NCBI GenBank assembly: GCA_009760855.2
Contig: WPIO01000004.1
Location: forward strand, 11,105,501 to 11,165,500
From: Cristatella mucedo
Taxonomy: Eukaryota; Bryozoa; Phylactolaemata; Cristatellidae
Length of the DNA: 60,000 bases
Reading direction: 5' to 3'
The position numbers and the translations under genes are program-made. This document shows positions 1 to 30,826 of this stretch, in pieces. Every line of letters starts with the position of its first letter. Position 1 is the stretch's first letter. The notes below the pieces were generated by a model. It had not been told where the DNA came from. It worked only from the letters and a program-made list of their open reading frames with translations, and did not search any database.

Positions 1-539
1 TACATTCTTCGGGCTGGCGCCTGCGACGCTCGCCAGACGATATTCGCATCACGCTGGCTGCTGCCTCTTCGAGCAGCAGTGCCATTCCTCAGCAGCTGAC
101 CTGGTTGGCCTCCCTCTGGCTGCCGCGACGTTGCTTGCACACGCAGGCTGCCGGACTTAGGACGAAGTAGGATACTCGAGCTGTCTCCATTAGAAAAAAT
201 GCTCGCCACTCTACTGCATTTCGTGGGTGCATTTTACATGGCTCCGTCATCTCATTTTATTTCAACTCACTCAAGCTGGCGAACAGCTCACAGGAATGCG
301 CCTCACAGCGAGCAGGACGGCTGCCTGGCACTGGCAACGATTTCGCAGCGAAATGTTCTGGATGGAAACGCAAGACGAATCCGATTTGTCTAAGAGTTGC
401 ACTCGGAACACTGTGCGAACAGCCTGTTGTCGCGATCGGTTCCTGCTCAAAACTTGGGACTACCTAGCGCCTCGGTGGCTGGCTACAGGTCTTACTAGCT
501 CCGCGGCTCTGTCTGGGCTGGACTAATGTAATTCCGTTT

Positions 540-1000
540 TGGCTGCGAAACTGTGGAAATCTATTAAGCCTTCCAAGCTGGCAGCGACTATGGCTGCAAG
601 GCTGTTCAACAAATTCGAGAGGTTAAGCCGCTTATGCCGGTGATGTCCTTTGCTGAAAAGGCTTCGCTGCCTCCCGGTTGACCCCGAGAGATACAGAGCA
701 AAATTCTTTACTCTGACCGGCAAGCTCCGCCAAGGCTTGGCCCCTCTGTACCTGGCTGAAGTGCTGACTGAAGCACCAGTTTCAGTCTTCTCGTGCCTTC
801 AGGCTCTCTATGGGCTACTGAATTAGCTGTTTCCTTCTTTCCCTTAAGAACCGTTGGCAGCAGAACGTATTCCTCTGCAGGTCTTTGAGTGTGGACTCAC
901 TTCCACAATTCTTCTGCAACGAAATGTATCGCCTGCTGCCCTCTCTGGCTCTCATCCTTTCCAACCGTCGTTGGCTGCTATTTCCATGCCACGGTGAGCC
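540..1000 (+). mobile_element. LINE A fragment, heavily decayed
   Basis: Interrupted + strand translation follows the LINE A tail: MAARLFNKFER, QGLAPLYLAEVL, then the equivalents of RTVGERSFSSAGPRLWNSLP and a final CYFHAT-like end. It abuts a SINE I copy. Confidence 0.65.
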
Positions 1001-1170
1001 GTAATGGCTCACCAGGTAAGGTGGTTGCTTTTCACGACCTCGACTCAGAGGTTGTGGGTTCGAATCCTGCGGTGAGCGATCCTTTATCGCCACTGCAAGC
1101 GGTGGTGATAGCCATAAAGGCTCTTCCGTAGCTATACAAAAAGAGGCTGTTAAATCGCTAGCATTTTTTT
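1000..1170 (+). mobile_element. SINE I, full-length reference copy
   Basis: tRNA-like head with A-box-like TGGCTCACCAGGTAAGG (1005-1021), a foldable long variable arm (GACCTCG..AGAGGTTG) and a perfect B box GGTTCGAATCC (1057-1067). Body CCACTGCAAGCGGTGGTGAT, then GCTATACAAAAAGAGGCTGT and a T-rich tail. Other copies end in (ATTT)n. It is a retroposon, not a tRNA gene: it recurs many times with this body. Confidence 0.88.
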
Positions 1171-1379
1171 TACTTACTCACTTCCTCAACTACCCTCTTG
1201 ACTCAGCTCTACATTTCTCACTAGCTCTTTTTTCGTGAGGCGGAAGTTCATTGGCAACCTCAAGCGCTCAGAAAGCCGATATGGCCTTGAATGCCCTATA
1301 GGCAACTCAAGCGTAACACCCGCTCGGACCTCGAGGCTATGCGGGAGTTACAAATTGATACTTGGGATTAGCTCCGGGG

Positions 1380-2260
1380 CTCGACCATACTCGGTGACCT
1401 CTTGAACTCCAGTACCTGACGACGATGACGCCAACGGGCGCGGGCGGTCCTGGAAGCTGTGCGACTCGCTAGTGACCTCCGGCTCTACGCGTAAGTAGTC
1501 TCGAGCATGCCGGCCGCTCGCCACCAATGTTTCAGCGTTCGAGTTGTACTAGCAGCCACGATTGGGCCGTGCGTCCGGCCGGCGGTCGCGCCTAGCCAGC
1601 CACCCAATGCCCTGGCTGTCCGCCCCTCGGCTCTCTGTCCGCCCCCGTTTCCCGCGCTTGGAGCGCGCGGATGTTCTATGCGTAGATTTTAAACTGTCCT
1701 GTTTAGCGTAGCGTACTTTTGCAAAGTTTAGAGCGAGGTAGTCTGCTGTCAGCGAGTCCCGATCGCCGTCGCTGGCTGACCCGACTGAGAGAGCCGGTCC
1801 GGTTCCCGCGGCTACTGGCGACCTTGTTCCGCCACCGCCGGCTCATCGTCCGTGCACCCCCTACCCGCGCTCAGGTGGCGCCAACTGCCGCTCTTGGACT
1901 GGAGCGCTGTCGGACTTTGCAAGCGCAAGTGCCAAGTTCGGGGCGGGTTGCTAGCCTTTAACTGCCGTAGCAGTATGGCCGTTCAAATTAATGGGCTGTG
2001 GCTACTAATCTCTGCCGGCCCTTCAGATGAGTTGCATGGCGGACAGTGTCTGCTGCAAGCGTCGCTGACTGCAAGTTTTGCGCCAGCTAATCCGCGTCAG
2101 CCCCTGCCGACTGCGCGTTGCCTTGTGTGCCGGATGTGCGTCGACCTCGCTCGACCGGGCTCGAGAGAACTCGCGGCTGCCTCGGACGAGCTCGTGAATT
2201 ATTGAGGCCTGCGGTTTTGCACCCGATTCAGCCGCCGCCAAACCTCGTGGGTCTGTGGAT
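1380..2260. other. G+C-rich upstream stretch, no gene recognised
   Basis: CpG-bearing sequence 5.4 kb before the PLPP start, with CCACCGCC and GCGCGC patches. It could hold a distal promoter or 5' UTR exon of PLPP, but no splice-linked evidence is visible. Confidence 0.25.
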
Positions 2261-3257
2261 GACTTCCGTCGTCGTCTCCAACCGAATGAGAGTCTGCACT
2301 GATGGCTGTGGCCAGAAAAATATCGCTGTAGGTTTTAGCTTGAAAAACCCATTTTGCTTAGACAGCTCGTTAATGTCATATGTGAAGCCGCTTTTAAAGC
2401 GCAGAAAAATGCAGCTCAGCCACAAGCACCAAACGTATTTCCCACCACCCGTGCTCGGCTGCTCTTCTGACTTAGCTGACCACAAAGCGCCTCGGGTTGG
2501 GATCTCCACCCAGCTGAAACTCATCGCCCTCATAAACATCAAGAGTCCCTCACGTGAAGGCCTCATACATCCATAAGCCTGCCATCGAGTACGCTCAAAG
2601 ACATGCCAGCGGTCCTCATCAAGCCATAGGCTAGTCCAACCTCTACGCATTCGAACCTGCCACCAGTCCTCAAAACTTAGGGGCAAGCCGAAGGCTCGGT
2701 TGAGAGATAACTCTGACCCAGATCCGGCAATGATTCAGGAAAAAGTGGTCAGAGGATCGGAATTCCTGAGCCAGACGATCGTGGGCCACTAAAGCTTTAG
2801 ACAAAGATTTAGCGACTCAGCACCGGACCTCGGGGCAGCTTTTCGAAGGTTCTCACTTATCAGTGGGAGGAACTATGCCTTTTTGAGGTAGATATACCAT
2901 AAGTCACCTGGACTGCTGCTAGTAATGGGGTGGGGGGGGGACGAAGGCCCCCATCCGGCAAGTGATTGGTCGGCAACGCTAGCTGCTCTTTTTTTCGGAT
3001 CTTGTAGTGGTTGGCTGTTGTTTGGCTCATCTAAGGTATTGCAGCTGGTATTCTGCTGCTGATTTGCTCACGTCTGTAGACATTAGCATGATGTGTGTGC
3101 CACTGTCATAGTGGGTGATACTTGTGCACATGCCTGCTTGAGTGCACCTGCTCGAAGTTCCTACTGCTGCTTCGATGCTCATGCGTGTGCTCACACGGAT
3201 TACATTCGTCTGCTGAGCTCAGTTACAATCGGCAACCGAGAATATGTACTGTAATGT
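2261..3257. other. No recognisable gene
   Basis: Two overlapping 152-codon open frames on opposite strands (2118-2576 and 2686-2228) show no family resemblance and no splice context. Nothing else seen. Confidence 0.4.
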
Positions 3258-3640
3258 GGTATATCTTCGTCTGTAACTCCTCAAATTAGCTAGGACTAAA
3301 GGTGGTATGCTAAAGAATTTTCTATAGCTCACTCAAGAGCCTCAGCGACTTTCGGTGTGCATGCAGTAGCCCACAGACTTCATCTCAAGCAACAAAGAGA
3401 AAGTGAGGAGTATGGAGATGCAAGCAGTCAGCGAGGCGATCAAGGAAATTATTAGAATTGAAGTAGCAGCCAAGGATGGCTGGAAGTCATGTGGCAGAGT
3501 TGGTAGCACGAGAGTCGATGTCGTATAAGAATTGTGGAAGCGAGTCCCACAGCCTAGGACTTGCAGAGCAAAAGCTTCTATCACAAGCGGTCAAGTGAAG
3601 ATATGGAACAGCTAATCTGTCTGCTACCCCTCTAACCATA
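3258..3640 (-). mobile_element. LINE A 3' fragment, decayed
   Basis: Matches the LINE A 3' region: TCTGTAACTCC at the 3' terminus, CTTTCGGTGTGCAT, AACAAAGAGAAAGTGAGGAG, and RT-tail codons for SASPRLWDSLPQFLYDI on the minus strand. Confidence 0.8.
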
Positions 3641-4681
3641 TTAACCATAACCATTAGTATTCGCAGCCCCCTCCTCTCCCCTCTGCGCTCTCGGTCATTC
3701 GCCGGTGCATCCTGCAAGGCATCAAGCACACACAGCTGTGTGTCTTAGGGATAGTACAATACGTTGACGCAAGTCCTTAAACGCCCTCTGATTGCTAGCA
3801 AGCGTGCTCTGTCATGAAAGCACTTCATTTTCTCTCTCTGAAGCGCATTGAACGTAGCTGCTGCGGCACTTACGAAGAGAGGGGTGATAGTTACTAAGAC
3901 TTTTCTGCTGGCCAGAAAGGAGACCGATAAATCAACCAAGCTGGATGTTTGGTGGTCGGATGTCTGTCTGTACACCAGCATAGGAAGCTGTAAGGCGTAC
4001 CGTTATCTAGGCTGCCGAAGTCGTACATTTTGTACCTAGTGCTGGCTTCGCTTTGTCCTCGGTGCCCCTCCATCAGTATGCGCAATCTTAACAGTCTCTC
4101 TCTCTCCCCTCATCTCTCTGTGCTGCAAATTGCTGACGATATGCATCGTAAGTCTTTATGGGCAGCAGAGCACTACGTGCAGCAGAGGAACAGCTTATTG
4201 CTCATTGTCTGCTGCTTTTTTGTCCTAATCTCCGCCCACTCCACGTTCATTCAATCGGTCTTGCATCCTCCACCCTGGCCGTCCATTGGCACGTCAACCA
4301 CTACTGATGGCACCGGATTGCATCATGTCCACAGGCCGCTCCTACTAGCAGCAGACATGCCTTTGTCGTGAGTTTAATTATGGAGTGGCTCACCTATTCA
4401 GCATGTCCATGCTTAGTTAGCAATTACAATTGGGATACCGGCACTAAGCAATGCCTTGATCCGTGACTCACTTTTCGTTGAGCAGGGCCACCAATGCCAG
4501 GGCATGTGGCCAGCAGAGAGGTGAAGCCTAGTCAGTGTGAGCTGCTGCATCGCCTCCAGGACAGCAGAGTGCTTCCACCGACTGATTTGCCGAGGTGTAA
4601 GCGTTGGCAAGGGCATTCACTGGCCACGTGCTAGCAGTTGCTTGCTTGCAGTCCGTCCACTCCGACAGCCCAGCGAACGAC

Positions 4682-4714
4682 GGGGGGGGGGGGGGGGGGG
4701 GGGGGGGGAGGGGG
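4682..4714 (+). repeat. Poly(G) tract, G27AG5
   Basis: 27 uninterrupted G, then A and five G. Strong G-quadruplex former on the + strand. Confidence 0.95.
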
Positions 4715-4885
4715 CGGGGCCCCGGGGCAGCAACCTTCGCTGTGGTTCCTGCTTTCGGTCGGCAGTGCCACGGCTACACTGCTCCAGCGTGGCCAGTGTG
4801 AAACCGGCTGCTGTTGCCACCTGCCACAGGGGGCCAGACGGCGGTGAGCCATACTGTGTCAGCTGCTCAAACACTGTCACCGAGC

Positions 4886-5073
4886 AGGATAAATAAATAA
4901 ATACTAGCTGATTTGACAGTCTCCTTTTGTATAGCGACAGAAGACCCTTTACGGCTATCACCACCGCTTGCAGTAGCGATAAAGGATCGCCCACCGCAGG
5001 ATTCGAACCCACGACCTCGGGGCCGAAGTCGTGAAAAGCAACCGCCTTACCTAGTGAGCCATTACGGCTCTGT
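4886..5073 (-). mobile_element. SINE I
   Basis: Reverse copy: (AATA)n tail, ACTAGCTGATTTGACAGTCT, CACCACCGCTTGCAGTAGCG, reverse B box GGATTCGAACC (4999-5009), AACCGCCTTACCTAGTGAGC. Confidence 0.9.
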
Positions 5074-5728
5074 CAGTCAGTGGTCAGTACCACTCGGTTG
5101 GTCAACCCACCGGTTGAAGACCCGCAAAGACCGGCCTCGGCCGATTCTCCTTCTGCTGATGATCCTGAGGATATAGGGCTTGTCTAGCTACTTCGAAAAA
5201 AGTTGTTTCCTTACTCTCCTCAGACCGTATTGCCTCCGAGTGGCAGTATCTTGACAGCTCCCTACCCATCTCTTCCAAATTCCCTCCCGGGTTAAATTTG
5301 AGGCTCTATAAATTTGCATTGTTCGACTTCTTGACTGCTGTGAACTCGCAGAAAATTCTGAATCGTTCTGTAGCTACTAGGTTTTTTTGGGCAGACGGGA
5401 TTTGCCACTTCACGAGGTATTAATTGAACGTTCTTGGCAAATCTTCCAATGAATCGTTTACCCTGTGATCAATTTTGGTTGCACATCTCTTCTCTCGTGT
5501 CCTTGCAATTACAGGTTGGGCACCAGGTTATCGCGTGTGTGCTGGTGCCAGCTCCTGTGTGTTGGCCAGTCTCTGTGCCTTGGACGAAGTGTGTGAGACT
5601 TATGTACTTACGTAAGTAATCCTGTGCACGTGTGTCTGTGTGCGCATGAGTGTGTGCACGTTGGAATGGGATGTGAATGCATGCAAGACATGTGTGGTTC
5701 TCTTGCTCAACATCTTTCTCACACTAAT
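5074..5728. other. No recognisable gene
   Basis: Mixed sequence between a SINE I copy and the large (CT)n array. TG-rich at the end (GTGTGTCTGTGTGCGCATGA near 5630). Confidence 0.4.
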
Positions 5729-6035
<307 letters not shown>

Positions 6036-7655
6036 GTTTATCTTTTCTACGTATTTATCTATATATTCCTCTCACCCCAGATTAGGCCTATCCACCCGAT
6101 TGTTTGCTTACGGTCCAGGTCGTCCAAAATCATTTTAGTGGAGGAAATTACCTCTAACGCCTCCATTTGTATCGCCAATTCCGAATTGACTGCGAAGGCT
6201 CATAACTTTTTCTGTCTTCATCAGAGACTCAACAGCTGTGCCGTCGGAATCGCTCAGAAGCAATTTGTGACTCTCAACTTAGCCTCGAATGCTTTGTCAT
6301 TGAGTCATTGTGCGACCTGTGGCCAACGCCAAGCTCATTGTTAGCAGATACCACACCGGCCAAGCCCAGTCTAACTCTAGCTAGTTAGATCGAGCCCTCT
6401 CTCCTTCTCCTCCCCTCTACTCCTTCGGCAGCCCTTATATTTCATGCATGCATTGTTTTTGCACCTGTTGAGCCATTGTTCGTTCCAAACCTGACCAAAA
6501 GCTGGCTGCAGTTTGTTGTAAATGTATGTCCCCACAGACGCCTCGTATGCTTGGATTTGTGCCGGGCTGCCGAGTCATCCACACTGTCTGCTCCTCAACC
6601 ACTCGAGAGCCAGCGGCTGCTTAGGCAGTCTGATGTCTCGTAGGGCCTCAGCCCAATGCTGCTCACGACCTCTCGAGTCACGTTCCCTCGCAGTCATACG
6701 TACATACGCGCACGCGCACACACTCCTTGCAAGTATGCACGTCTGTGCGGGCATGTGCTCTCGCTTGCACGCACTTCCTCTACTTTGTTTCAAGGACTCT
6801 CGCTGGCTCTCTCGATGCCGTTGCAGCGACTAGCTTTTCGTTACAGCCAGACCCTAGTGAGCCGTCTGGCTAGCCGGTCCGCCTGAGAGCAGAGCAGCGG
6901 CCGGTCAAGCAGGGCAGCGTGCTGGAATAACTTCCAGTCACTTGCTTGAAGATCTCCACTGGCTTCTAGATGAGTCGCGAATTTAGCTCGAGGCACGTGC
7001 AGCAGTTTTAAAGTGGTCCATAACTAGGCTGCTGCTGCTGCTGTTTATCGGCCTTGTTGATAAACCCACGTGCCAATCAAGCTCCAGCAGAGCGCCTCCG
7101 GCCGCTGCCTTCAGATTCAGCCAAGCCAGTGCTCAGCCATTTCGGTTCGCCATGTCACGGATGTTGCTGGCCGACAGATCGCTGTCCTTCGGCACTGCAA
7201 GGTTCACTTCTCATCGTCAGGGCTGATTTGGCATGCCAAGTCTTCACTGAGCTTAGGGATCTAATTATAAGGTGTACCGCTTCAGGGCTGCCCACGTCAT
7301 CTAGAACCCTGGCTGCTGCCGAGGCGTTTGTCGAATACTATTTGTCATTCTAAGACGTATCGGCCTAAAATCAAAAGATGCATATTCATAGATTAATCCA
7401 AAAACGTATGAGCAAACAAGTGTTGCAAAATTTGTGGCTGCAATGTCACGTGCTTTACTTGGGCCACTATTTCAATTTGTCTCCTGGTTTGTCTTCCTGT
7501 GCCGTGTTTCAGAAGCTAGCCAGCCTATTGGCTTTTCGTTTATGGCAAAAGTCTGCTATTGTCTACGTGCTGCACAGTTAAGAGGTTTACTCGTCTGCAT
7601 TCCGACTAATAACGTTGTCTTTGCTGCAATAGCCTTTTGTTCTTTGTTGCAGACG
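6036..7655. other. PLPP 5' flank
   Basis: No gene or known repeat identified. An acceptor TTTGTTGCAG at 7643-7652 implies that transcribed leader sequence lies upstream, but its 5' exon was not located. Confidence 0.4.
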
Positions 7656-25159
<17,504 letters not shown>

Positions 25160-25301
25160 GCTCCCTCGTAGCCGACCCAACGGCTGCAGCCAGAGCTGAG
25201 ACCACACACACCACGGCAAAGACGCCATTTTCTTTACATTCCACTAGTAGAAGCACTGCCGCCGCCGCTGCAACTGCTACTGCTGTGCCGAGTAAAGAAA
25301 A

Positions 25302-25311
25302 AATAAATAAA
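25302..25311 (+). terminator. PLPP poly(A) signals (two overlapping AATAAA)
   Basis: AATAAATAAA, 143 nt after the PLPP stop, gives two overlapping canonical hexamers. No closer candidate was seen. Confidence 0.6.
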
Positions 25312-25515
25312 GAGAGGAATTGAGGATAAAGTGAGGTGTGTATACAGACAGGACAGCCTGGCTGGCTGGCTGCACAAGCCTCTGAGTTTCGAAGATAGGC
25401 CCCAATGCACACCACCCCCCCCCCAGCTGTCGTGGAATGCAGCAAAGAGGGGGAGAGCAGCCGTGAAAAACCGGACTGACCTGCCAGCCGCATCAGCTCT
25501 CACTGCGCGTAATGC

Positions 25516-25521
25516 TTTATT
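25516..25521 (-). terminator. Candidate P5CS poly(A) signal
   Basis: TTTATT on the + strand (AATAAA on the minus strand), about 680 nt past the P5CS stop. It lies between the two converging genes and about 205 nt from the PLPP signals, so the transcripts need not overlap. Confidence 0.4.
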
Positions 25522-26200
25522 TCGTAACGATGCTGCTCAATAGAAGCAGTCGCATCCGGCGCACGCCAGCGGCGCAGAGAACTCACTTCCGCTTGCAGCC
25601 CGCAGCAGAGCCACTTGTGGCACACAAGTGTTCTACCTGAGCATCATTCGCTATTCAGACAATAAGACGCGTCAGCGTGCACTATCTACTGCAGCCTGGA
25701 GGGTGGGGGAAAGAAAGATGGCAGCCTATCTACCAAAGCCCGGAAGGGGGCGGGACGCCGCACGGCCGGTGGGCATGTCGAGGCAGACATGCTGCCCTGC
25801 CCCCCCCCCCGGTTAGCATTCGGTGAATGGAGGAGAGAGGCTAGCTTTACTTATATTTCTTTGTTCAGGCTGCTCTTCGTAGAAAAGGGAAGGCAAGAGG
25901 TGAGCTCAACCGTAGTGTCGGCCAAGGATGCACTCAGCAGGCTGCTGCCGGGCGGCCACTGCTAGACCCTGCTTTTCAGCAGCCAGTGGCAGCATAGGCT
26001 CAGCAAGCGGCACTGCTGTTGCTGCTGCCCTGTGACTGGCTGTGGGTGGCACGTCATGCGCGTGTCCTCGTCCTGTCTTGTCCGTGTGCATGTATGCATG
26101 CATGTACATACGCACTAGCTGCTCCGTTCCCAGCAGCAGCAGCGGAAATGCACTGCCAGCCTCCTTATCCGGTAGCGGCGGCGGCAGCTGCTTGCAGCTG

Positions 26201-26391
26201 CTAGGACGACGAGGCATTGCTGCCACCGGGCAGCAGCGGCAGCGACGTGTGGACGTATTTCTTCTTGCCCTCGGTGAACTCCTGGACGGCGTGACCGGAG
26301 CCGCGCAGCACCCACTTGGTGGTCAGCAGGCCCTCGACGCCGACAGGTCCACGGGCGTGGATGCGTGACGTGCTGATGCCCACTTCGGCGC
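26201..26391 (-). CDS. ALDH18A1: P5CS exon 11 (C-terminus, stop)
   Basis: [20 protein letters not shown], then [10 protein letters not shown] and a tail ending in SNASSS with stop TAG at 26203-26201. Acceptor ATGCTGCAG, phase 1. Confidence 0.95.
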
Positions 26392-29300
26392 CTGCAGCAT
26401 GCGTGTGCAGCGCCCCTAGAGCAAGCTAGGCAGACGCTTCCGCTCGGCGATCTGCCTGCCTGCCTGCCTGCAGCTGGGCACGAGCTCACTAGGGGCGGTC
26501 GCCCTTGCCCGAGTGGGCCCCGGGCCTCTCCGAACCGACGGTGTCTCGCGCGTCAGAGGAGCGAAGCAACAGAAGCTCTGAAACTAGCGTCAGAAACTGA
26601 GCTCGCTCAGACGCCAGCTGGCTGGAACTAGATTCTAGCCGCCGCTGTAAGCTGGCCCCAACCTTTGCAGCTGGCGAGCCGGGCCGCGGTACGCGAGGTC
26701 AGCACAGCAGTCACCTCAGCAGAAAGCACACGAAGGCGACAGACGGAGCGCGAGCGCTTACCCAGGCCAAACCTGTATCCGTCTGCAAAGCGAGTGCTGG
26801 CGTTATGGAATACGCAGGCGCTGTCCACGGCGTTAAGGAACAGCTCGGCAGTCTCGGCTGAAAGAGACGAGCCGCTCTCGTCGCCATCGCAGAGCGACCG
26901 AGGGAGGCGCTCCGCCAAGACGACGGCCGGAAGGGCAGGCGAGGGCACCGGTAGGGGGAGCAGTCACCTAGGGCCAGCGCTGAGCCGCTTACCGTTGCTC
27001 GAAACTATGGCATCCGTGTGAGAGCTGCTGTACTTGTGTATGTGCTGGATGGCCTCCTGTACGTTGTCGACCACCTCGATGGTGCAAGCCAGGTCGCTGT
27101 ACTCCGTCTTCAGTGATGCGGCCAGTGGAGGCGGAAACTTTACCGAAGACCCCAACCTGGGCCCGGCGAAGATCTTGACCTGAGCGGCACAGTGGCTCAC
27201 AGTGAGTCACGTGACAGTGGCGGCCGAGTGCGCAAGGTCGATGACGTTGCAGGCCGACCGACCGCAGTCAAGCCAAGGGTCACAGGACACGGTCGTCGGT
27301 ACAGCTGTTCGGGGTTGCCCTCCGTAGGGCAGCCAAAGCGACTGTAGGACAGTTGCAGCTACGTCATTGCACGGAACCTACCCATACTACCATGCAGGCA
27401 TACCTGCATCCCTCCTCCAAACAGTACCATTTCTCATTCACTCATTTAGTCTGCCGACGAATTATCGGGAATCCTTACTAGGTTGAACTCGGAATCATGG
27501 ATCGGGTAAAGGCTGCACGATAGGTCATCTTGTCTGAGCACCACCCCAGCGACCAGGTAAAGATTACAATCAGCACAGGTCAATGTTCGCAGACAATGGC
27601 TAATTAGCGACTGCCTGCAAACATTGATTTGACGACATTTAAAAAATAAGCTAGAACAAAATTGCTTACACAGCATTCGGTGGAACCTGAGCAGCCTTTG
27701 TGATTTGCCCTTTGTGTGCTTATGACACCGTGCAAGATACTACTAACCATATTATCATGTTGACAATTTGCATGCCACCTCTAACCATGTTATGCTTGTT
27801 GACGTTGCACATGTTCCTACTAACCATCTGATCATGCGTCCTTTACACCATCTGTAAAGTGCCTAAAAAGATATTAATCTGTCTGAGGGCGCTATACAAG
27901 AGTATTATTATTATTATTATTGCTATTGCTATTAACCTTTGTTTGGCATTGTAATTGCGTGCCCGTAAAGACAAGAGTCGTCCGACGAGCCGCCACCTGC
28001 TGGTGATAGAACGAAGCGCCCCCTGGTGCACACCAAAGCTACAGGGCCGGATGTTTCGGCGATGTGCCAGAGCAGGCGATAAGGTGGCTTTCGAGGCTAG
28101 GCGGCTTCATTCCCTGGTGTTCAAGTGTTCGTTCCACTTACCGTTTCCAACTGGGCAAGCAGCAGCAGCTCCTGCGTGGCCTTGCCGCTGCACGGATAGG
28201 TCAAGTAATCGCTGCACTCTGCTCAGCAAATACGATAAGAAAACAGGACTTTGCCTGTTGACCGGTGCAACTTTGCAGTTGGCTGGAAGCGAAAGCGCAA
28301 TGAAATGCTCGGCATTCTCAAATAAGATCCTGCCACTCGATCCGTCGAGAAACCTTTGGACGAACTCGCCGGTTTTTTAAATCGCATGCACGATGAAACT
28401 TGACTAGAGCTATCATACGACGAGAGCTTACACGTCGCGAAAACCCTTTTTATCGGCAGGAAGCCTCGTCATTCCGGGAGGAGGCAGGCCGTGGGGAGGC
28501 CGGTGGTTCTGCTGTGAAGGCTCCAAGGCTCCGCTGGAGTTCTGTCTCAATAAACGAGTTAATTGCTGCTGTATACTTGGTAACCACTTGGTAACGTACG
28601 CAGGTTTCCAGGGGCCACCCCTTTTAATCTCAAGCGAAATGCCGCAGCACTGCTCACATCGAAAACTGCTGACAGCCACCTAATTTCTCTCGCAGACTTT
28701 TCTCCCAAGTCCAGCTCCGAGTCTCGCTTGTTTGCTGTGCGAAGCAAAGCTGCCAGCTACCGGTTTTGCATGCAGCCCACTGCTTTCTCACTACAGGCAC
28801 CCAGAAAGTCAGGCTAACCTTCCACGACAGGAGGGGACAGCAGGAGCCATCTACATACGAAGCATAAGAGATGCCTCACCGAGGAGTGCAGTCACCGAGC
28901 GAGCAAGGGAGAGAGAGAAAGAGAGAGAGTTCGTACGTTTTCTGCCCGTAGCACGTCCAGAATGCTGTCGAACAGCTGAGTCTTCAGGTGGCTCTTGTGA
29001 ATGAGCAGCGTCTCCATCGCGTTGCATGCGGCCGGGTAGTCGCACTTGGCATCACGGACTACAAATGAAGAAGATGGGGAGGTGGGTGTGGGACTGGCGC
29101 TGACTGAGAGGCTCATGGCACGTCTCACAGCGCACAGACGTGAGCCGCCGTGCAGAGCACAAGGTCAAGGTCGCAGGAGCAGCTGCAGTCACAGGCCGAA
29201 TATGCTCGAGCAGCGAGGCGCCGACCAGCGAATGCCAGTCAGCGCGTGCCACGTGCCAAGGCTCCAGCGTAGCTGTTGCTGGTCCTGAGCAGAGAAAGGA

Positions 29301-30768
29301 TGAACAGCAAACCTTGCAAAAGCAGCGGCAACACTAAAACTGTGGCTGAGAGTCTCGGTTGTCCTAAGCAGTCCTAGACTGTGGAACTCGCTTCGACAAT
29401 TCTTATGCAACGACAACTACTCTCCTACTGCCGACTATGGCACATCTTTTTCAGCGGTCCTGAGCTGATACTTCCATGCTAATCACTACCTCAACTGCTC
29501 TCCTGACTCTGCTATGCTTCCCACTCTCTCTTTGTTGCGTGAGACGAAGTCTGTTGGCCACCGAATGCGTACCGAAAGCCGCTTAGGCTGTGAGTGCGCT
29601 ATACAAAACTCTCCTGCGTAACACCCACATGGTCTTTATGACTTTGTGGAGTTACAGACGGAGATACATACAACTCGTGAAAAAAGGGGGCCGGGCACTG
29701 AACCCCCTGGGGTACATCACACTTCATAGAGGCTCAACGGATGACTGCTGGGCCTTTATAAAGATGACCTTGAAAGATAAACGGATGACCGTTAGACACT
29801 AGCCGTGCCACAAAGCTGCTCCAGTCGTCCCTTGGGCAGCCGGTGGGGGTGTGGCTGCAGCACCCCGAAGACCGGCCTGACAGGGCAGGTCGAGTGGAGG
29901 TCAAGCCTGATTTGGCCCGTGCACCCGAAAACTCCGGGTTACCCCCCCCCCCCTTGTACACGCTTCCATACAATCCGAGGCCTCTTTGGCTCCACAGTCA
30001 GTAATTCAGGGTCGGCAATTCGCTAGGCTAGCCGCGACACTGACTGCACTGCAGAAGCTGGCCGCCGACAAACATGCCCGGATTCTGAGCCCAGACCCCC
30101 ACCCCCACCACCACACCCCCCCCCCCCCCGATGCACGTACGGTCAGGTACCCACAAAGCACGAGATCCTCTGACACTTGCTTGCTGCTCTCGCGTGCATT
30201 CAGCTCAAACCGGGGCAAGAAAAGGCAGACGACGGTCAGTGGCCACGAGTCGAAAATCGAGCCACACTGGCTGCCTACGCAGACACTGGGCGCCGAGATG
30301 GCCACGTGCGCGGGGAGCTGCGCAGAGCTCGACCCTCGGAGCAGCACCTCCTCGATCGAACGACGGCACGACAGCGAGGCCTCGGAGCGCTAAGACGTAA
30401 TCGCGCTAAGACGTAATCATGCTCTGATGCCCTGGTTTGCGCAGCCAGCCTACCAATCTTGAGGGCCATGTCCGTGTCACACTCAGCGTCGACGTACACG
30501 TGGCAGATGCCCTCGCTGTGGCCCAGCACCGGTATGCCCTTGCTCTCGGTCTGTATCTTCTGCACCAGCTCCTTGGAGCCGCGCGGTATCACCAGGTCGA
30601 TGTGCTCCGACAGCTGCAGCAGGTCGTGCACGTCCTCCCGGCGGTTGACCTGGAAGCGAGCGAGCGAGCTGTCAAGTCGTTGCTGGTCGGTCACGCGCGG
30701 AGGCAGCGGCGAGGATGGATGGAGCATTGCCACCTCGTGCAGAGTCTAGCTCGGGCCTAGGCAGTTGG

Positions 30769-30826
<58 letters not shown>

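Larger units (their letters stand above)
25160..26200. other. Convergent intergenic spacer PLPP/P5CS
   Basis: Holds the predicted 3' UTRs of both genes and their poly(A) hexamers. There is a CAG-rich stretch near 26120-26210 and a poly(C) run near 25798-25811. No further gene or recognisable repeat family. Confidence 0.6.

Noticed and set aside
1000-1075. tRNA gene
   Set aside because: Good A and B boxes, but no complete acceptor stem pairing and the sequence recurs with an extra body and tail: SINE I.
2118-2686. Overlapping 152-codon frames on both strands
   Set aside because: No family resemblance, no splice signals, mutually overlapping; likely chance.
4617-5012. 131-codon minus-strand frame across the poly(G) tract
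   Set aside because: Proline run from poly(C) plus SINE I sequence; composition artefact.
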